DNA of 9,900 nt from an uncultured bacterium. Its GTDB lineage: Bacteria > Verrucomicrobiota > Kiritimatiellia > CAIKKV01 > CAITUY01. Position 1 is the stretch's first letter. The number at the start of each line of letters is the position of its first letter. Of the stretch, positions 7,420 through 9,900 are shown piece by piece. The DNA is taken from contig CAIZMS010000168.1 in assembly GCA_903934155.1 (NCBI GenBank), forward strand, positions 1 to 9,900, read 5' to 3'. The translations under genes were made by a program, and so were the position numbers. Below the pieces are notes generated by a model, which did no database searches, was not told the DNA's origin, and saw only the letters and a program-made list of their open reading frames with translations.

Positions 7420-8628
7420 ATGCTGGGCAAATTCGTGAAAAAGACTATTGCCATCATATTTGGAACCAGACCCGAGGCCATCAAGCTGGCTCCGGTCGTT
7501 CTGGCTCTCAAAAAAGACAAACGCTTCCGATGCCGGGTCTGTGTCACGGCCCAGCACCGTCATATGCTGGATCAGGTGCTGGATATTTTCGGCATTGTCC
7601 CGGATGTGGATCTGAATCTGATGAAAAAGAACCAGACCCTCGCCGGGTTCACCGCTCGCGCGATCACAGCGGTGGATGGGTACCTGGCCGATGAAAAGCC
7701 GGATCTCGTCATGGTTCAGGGTGACACCACCACGGTCTTTGCCGCCTCCCTCGCCGCCTTCTATCACCATATCCCCGTCGCTCATGTCGAGGCAGGCTTG
7801 CGCACCGGAAATCTCCAATCCCCTTGGCCCGAGGAACTCAACCGAGTTCTCACCACCCGGATGGCGGCTCTCCACTTCGCGCCGACAGCCAGCAATCGAA
7901 AAAATCTCATCAAGGAAGATATCCCGTCAAAAAACATCGTGGTGACCGGCAATACCGTCATCGACGCCCTGTTCCTGGCCCTGGCCAAAGTCAGTAAAAA
8001 TCCCCCGCACATCCCCGGTCTTCCCCAAGCACTTCAACCCACCGCTCACGCTTCACGCTTCACATCTCACTCCTCACGTCTCACTCCCCCTACTCCCCTC
8101 GTCCTCATCACCGGCCATCGCCGGGAGAATTTTGGCGGGGGGTTCGAGAACATCTGTCGCGCCATTGCCCTCCTCGCCAGACAATTCCCTAAAACTCATT
8201 TTGTTTACCCCGTCCACTTGAATCCCCGGGTTCGCGAACCCGTCATGCGGATTCTCTCCCCCGGCGCCCCGGGCGCCATGCTTCCGAATGTCCACCTGAT
8301 TGAGCCTTTGGATTATCTTTCATTCGTGGCCCTTATGAACCGTGCCACGCTGATTCTGACGGATTCCGGCGGAGTCCAGGAGGAAGCCCCCAGTCTGGGC
8401 AAACCGGTCATTGTCATGCGCGACACCACGGAGCGCCCAGAGGCTGTCAAGGCGGGAACCGTGAAGGTGGTGGGAGCCGACACGCGAAACATTGTCAGGG
8501 CCGCTGCCGCGCTCCTCACACGGCCCGCCCTCTACAAAAAAATGTCGACGGCGTATAACCCCTACGGGGATGGACATGCTACGGAACGAATCGTATCGGC
8601 CTGCCGGGCGTTTCTGACTCCACTATGA
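7420..8628 (+). CDS. wecB: UDP-N-acetylglucosamine 2-epimerase (non-hydrolysing)
   Basis: 402 residues from ATG 7420; E. coli WecB is 376. It interconverts UDP-GlcNAc and UDP-ManNAc in the cytoplasm, feeding enterobacterial-common-antigen-like, capsule or O-antigen sugars. Seen: FGTRPEAIKLAPVV at the N-terminus, QGDTTT (D102), VEAGLRTG (E124), SPWPEELNR (E138/E139), VTGNTVIDAL, GHRRENFG (H233), VYPVHLNPRVREPV, LTDSGGVQEEAPSLGKP, MRDTTERPEAV and NPYGDG. These cover the catalytic acids and histidine known for the family. Start: neither ATG 7420 nor GTG 7435 (giving KKTIAIIFGTRPE) has a strong ribosome-binding site; GTG 7435 gives a more usual N-terminus. Odd: residues 210-223 between VTGNTVIDAL and GHRRENFG are encoded by a 7-nt tandem repeat, explaining the extra length. 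It stands alone, divergent from pilT; no other sugar gene is in view. Confidence 0.95.
   Translation: MLGKFVKKTIAIIFGTRPEAIKLAPVVLALKKDKRFRCRVCVTAQHRHMLDQVLDIFGIVPDVDLNLMKKNQTLAGFTARAITAVDGYLADEKPDLVMVQGDTTTVFAASLAAFYHHIPVAHVEAGLRTGNLQSPWPEELNRVLTTRMAALHFAPTASNRKNLIKEDIPSKNIVVTGNTVIDALFLALAKVSKNPPHIPGLPQALQPTAHASRFTSHSSRLTPPTPLVLITGHRRENFGGGFENICRAIALLARQFPKTHFVYPVHLNPRVREPVMRILSPGAPGAMLPNVHLIEPLDYLSFVALMNRATLILTDSGGVQEEAPSLGKPVIVMRDTTERPEAVKAGTVKVVGADTRNIVRAAAALLTRPALYKKMSTAYNPYGDGHATERIVSACRAFLTPL
8046..8087 (+). repeat. Six-unit 7-nt tandem repeat (TCACnnn) inside wecB
   Basis: TCAC begins at 8046, 8053, 8060, 8067, 8074 and 8081, exactly every 7 nt. The units are TCACGCT (twice), TCACATC, TCACTCC, TCACGTC, TCACTCC. 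Six units are 42 nt, so the wecB frame is kept. The translation repeats with a 7-residue period (HASRFTS, HSSRLTP). Confidence 0.85.
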
Positions 8629-8713
8629 TCTGGCGTTGTTGTGATCCGCTTCTGGTCATCCTTTGAAGCACTTGAGATGCTCTTCCACCCCCCCTTCGTC
8701 GGTTCTGCAAGCG

Positions 8714-8741
8714 CAGTATTCAGAAGCCAGTATTCAGAATC
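8714..8741. repeat. 7-nt tandem repeat (CAGTATT/CAGAAnC)
   Basis: Four consecutive 7-nt units: CAGTATT, CAGAAGC, CAGTATT, CAGAATC. The 14-nt pair is nearly repeated. A related sequence in the opposite orientation lies at 8773-8793. Confidence 0.65.
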
Positions 8742-8772
8742 AGAACCCTTTTACGAGCAGCGTTCGATCCGC

Positions 8773-8793
8773 ATTCTGACTCCTGAATTCTGA
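8773..8793. repeat. 7-nt tandem repeat (ATTCTGA), opposite orientation to 8714 array
   Basis: Three consecutive 7-nt units: ATTCTGA, CTCCTGA, ATTCTGA. On the minus strand these are TCAGAAT, TCAGGAG, TCAGAAT, similar to the TATTCAGAAT of the 8714 array, so the two arrays could pair with each other. Confidence 0.6.
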
Positions 8794-8798
8794 ATGCT

Positions 8799-8828
8799 CT
8801 CTTGCACCCCGGAGGGGTTTTGCAAGAG
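8799..8828. other. Stem-loop with 8-bp outer and 4-bp inner stem
   Basis: CTCTTGCA (8799-8806) pairs with TGCAAGAG (8821-8828); inside, CCCC (8807-8810) pairs with GGGG (8814-8817) across a GGA loop, leaving a TTT bulge. A second CTCTTGCA at 8852-8859 could pair with the same TGCAAGAG instead. No T-run follows on the plus strand, so it is not a standard terminator of wecB. Confidence 0.5.
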
Positions 8829-8904
8829 CCTAACGATTTGACCCCCTTCTGCTCTTGCATCGCTAGGGTTTCCAAGCATGGTCGCCTGCTGATCGAAGAG
8901 CCTC

Positions 8905-8930
8905 TGGCACATTATGGCACATAATGGCAC
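8905..8930. repeat. Three 10-bp-spaced TGGCAC repeats containing a 17-bp palindrome
   Basis: TGGCAC occurs at 8905, 8915 and 8925, one DNA helical turn apart. Between them CATTATG (8910-8916), GCA, CATAATG (8920-8926) forms a perfect 7-bp inverted repeat with a 3-bp spacer. This geometry is typical of a protein binding site. It lies 225 nt upstream of the HTH gene start at 9151. Confidence 0.5.
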
Positions 8931-9150
8931 ACGCACAAGGACAGACATCTCATCGTCATATTCATAACTCACTATGCACGAACAGTTTGCGAAGCTTCCA
9001 GCAAGTCGACGGGTTCGCCTATGTGTCATTTCACGCTCATGTCAGCGTTCTATGCCAAATTATACCCGACCGTTGATTTACACCCATATTATGGAGGCGA
9101 AAATATATTCGTCAAAAAAACAACAAAAGAAAGAAATGAGAGAGGCCGAT

Positions 9151-9558
9151 ATGAGTGAATCCCCTGCCCCAGACACCCCATTGAGCACTGAGTTATCTCT
9201 AAAACAACAGAGGTTATTGGTCGCTTTGGTGGCTAATCCAGATATTCAGACCGCATGCAAAACAACAGGCATAGGGCGTTCAACAGCGCATCGATGGTTG
9301 AAAATGGAAGCTTTTCGTGTCGAACTCGCCCGCCAACGTGATTCTGTTCTTTCCGAGACAATGGATTCCGTCAAGACCCATGCCATCAGGGCGATGTCTG
9401 AGCTGGCGAAGATGTTGGACACGGAAGACGACCGTCTACGCCGGTTGATTTGTAATGACATTCTCGGCCACGCATTAAAAATTCAAGAACTAGAAAATAT
9501 CGAGCGCCGATTGGTCGCTCTGGAACAAACGAAAAAAAAGAATGAAGGGATCGACTGA
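9151..9558 (+). CDS. Small HTH protein resembling phage terminase small subunit
   Basis: 135 residues from ATG 9151, which has GAGAGG 5 nt upstream. The open frame runs back to 8974 but the extra residues look random or lysine-rich, and upstream ATGs have poor ribosome-binding sites. Seen: a helix-turn-helix around residues 16-51 (SLKQQRLLVALVANPDI, then TACKTTGIGRSTAHRWLK), a central helical part (SETMDSVKTHAIRAMSELAKM) and a C-terminal heptad-like coiled coil (ALKIQELENIERRLVALEQ). This layout fits the DNA-binding proteins usually named terminase small subunit or phBC6A51-type HTH proteins, found in prophages and small genomic cassettes. In phages the small subunit recognises the packaging site; here no large terminase, portal or capsid gene is in view, so a packaging role is not supported. 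Base composition is more A+T-rich than the pil genes, suggesting acquisition. It lies 2 nt before the next gene. Confidence 0.7.
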   Translation: MSESPAPDTPLSTELSLKQQRLLVALVANPDIQTACKTTGIGRSTAHRWLKMEAFRVELARQRDSVLSETMDSVKTHAIRAMSELAKMLDTEDDRLRRLICNDILGHALKIQELENIERRLVALEQTKKKNEGID

Positions 9559-9560
9559 AT

Positions 9561-9761
9561 ATGAAAAAACACGACTCGCGTTTGATCAAACTGGAGCAGA
9601 AGTCACCGCCATACAAGCGAATGTTCATCGCATGGGAGGGAAATCCATGGACGTCTGAACAAAAAGCCGTGGCCATGCGCTTAGCCCCGACATGCCGGAT
9701 ATTCTGGCGTTCGCTTCTGGCCAATAAGAACGTTTCCTCTTTAGATCAAAAGGCAGAATAA
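9561..9761 (+). CDS. Small protein of unknown function, coupled to the HTH gene
   Basis: 66 residues. ATG 9561 lies 2 nt after the HTH gene's stop, and AAGGGA (9545-9550) lies 10 nt upstream, inside the HTH gene's 3' end, so translation is probably coupled. Seen: a basic start (MKKHDSRLIKLEQKSPP), a central WEGNPWTSEQKAVAMRL, one cysteine and a polar tail. No signal peptide or membrane segment is visible. The start RLxKLEQxSPP resembles the coiled-coil end of the preceding protein (RLVALEQ) and the N-termini I associate with small proteins downstream of similar HTH genes; that link is recollection and inference. Function unknown; it may be a partner of the HTH protein. Confidence 0.55.
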   Translation: MKKHDSRLIKLEQKSPPYKRMFIAWEGNPWTSEQKAVAMRLAPTCRIFWRSLLANKNVSSLDQKAE

Positions 9762-9818
9762 ATTAGCCACGTCATCCCGGAATCGGATCACTGTAGTCCC
9801 ATAGGTTTTCAAAAAAAG

Positions 9819-9886
9819 TGCTGGACTGAGGCGTTTAGCCCTGCCACTCGGTAGGGATGAAAAAACAACGACCGTTCAGTCCAGCA
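9819..9886. other. Nested stem-loop element at right edge
   Basis: TGCTGGACTGA (9819-9829) and TCAGTCCAGCA (9876-9886) are perfect 11-bp inverted repeats. Inside, CCCTGCC (9839-9845) and GGTAGGG (9850-9856) form a second stem of 7 bp with one G-T wobble and an ACTC loop, followed by an A-rich single-stranded stretch. The 7-mer GGTTTTC flanks the element at 9804-9810 and 9888-9894. It could be a structured RNA, a mobile-element end or a complex terminator; the sequence alone does not decide. Apart from it, 9762-9900 contains no gene I can support. Confidence 0.5.
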
Positions 9887-9900
9887 GGGTTTTCGTACAC

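Larger units (their letters stand above)
8629..9150. other. Gene-poor region with repeats and hairpins
   Basis: 522 nt between wecB and the HTH gene. The only open frames are short and have no family-like sequence. It holds two 7-nt repeat arrays (8714 and 8773), a stem-loop (8799-8828) with a third copy of one arm (8852-8859), and a 10-bp triple repeat (8905-8930). No intrinsic terminator with a T-run is seen directly after wecB. From about 9040 the sequence turns A+T-rich, with an A-rich leader before the HTH gene. A promoter for that gene should lie here, but I cannot point to one. Confidence 0.6.

Noticed and set aside
8625..8666. 13-codon frame overlapping the wecB stop (ATGA)
   Set aside because: Very short, no family resemblance and no ribosome-binding site; probably chance.
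8046..8793. CRISPR array
   Set aside because: Repeats are 7 nt and contiguous, with no spacers of regular length between longer repeats.
8831..8846. GATTTGACCCCC as a mark of a REP/Y1-transposase element
   Set aside because: It resembles a flank I loosely associate with such elements, but it occurs once here and no transposase is visible.
8905..8920. Sigma-54 promoter (TGGCAC followed by GC)
   Set aside because: The GG-to-GC spacing is 9 nt rather than the required 10, and the -12 part lacks TTGC.
8974..9150. N-terminal extension of the HTH protein back to ATG 8974
   Set aside because: The extra residues look random and then lysine-rich, resemble no domain, and the ATG lacks a ribosome-binding site; ATG 9151 has GAGAGG at good spacing.
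9819..9886. Retron non-coding RNA (inverted repeats with TTTAGC near the left arm)
   Set aside because: Only 46 nt lie between the arms, too short for a normal msr-msd region, and no reverse transcriptase is in view.
9819..9894. tRNA or integron attC site
   Set aside because: No cloverleaf arms or T-loop sequence, and the arms do not carry the attC core-site consensus.

Overview
The window looks like a chromosomal segment of a Gram-negative bacterium with a type IV pilus: it encodes an outer-membrane secretin together with pilus ATPases. Codon use is G+C-leaning in most of the window. Short dispersed 7-nt repeats and the order of the pilus genes remind me of Verrucomicrobiota/Kiritimatiellota-type genomes (PVC group), but no marker gene here fixes the phylum and this placement is only an impression.

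Region 1 (1-7232, all on the minus strand) is a compact type IV pilus (or type II secretion-like) assembly operon. In transcription order it runs retraction ATPase PilT, secretin PilQ/GspD, assembly ATPase PilB/GspE, inner-membrane platform PilC/GspF, a type IV pilin, and the 5' part of PilM, which runs off the left edge. Gaps are 21, 16 and 1 nt up to pilC, suggesting translational coupling. The pilin sits in a looser setting (188 nt before, 107 nt after) with a stem-loop on each side. PilB would extend and PilT retract the fibre, PilC is the membrane platform, PilM the cytoplasmic scaffold, and the secretin the outer-membrane exit. As written, the secretin gene is broken by a +1 frameshift at a run of seven G; removing one G restores one intact protein of about 556 residues.

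Region 2 (7233-7419) is a divergent intergenic region with a perfect 10-bp inverted repeat. Region 3 (7420-8628, plus strand) is wecB, UDP-N-acetylglucosamine 2-epimerase, with all family motifs. Its central linker carries a six-unit 7-nt tandem repeat read in frame.

Region 4 (8629-9150) has no convincing gene. It holds two more 7-nt repeat arrays, a long stem-loop with an alternative pairing partner, and a triple 10-bp direct repeat that contains a 17-bp palindrome.

Region 5 (9151-9900) is visibly richer in A+T. It holds a small HTH protein resembling phage terminase small subunits, a tightly coupled 66-residue unknown protein, and a nested stem-loop at the right edge. I read this as a small acquired cassette or the edge of a mobile element. 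Its other boundary is not in view.
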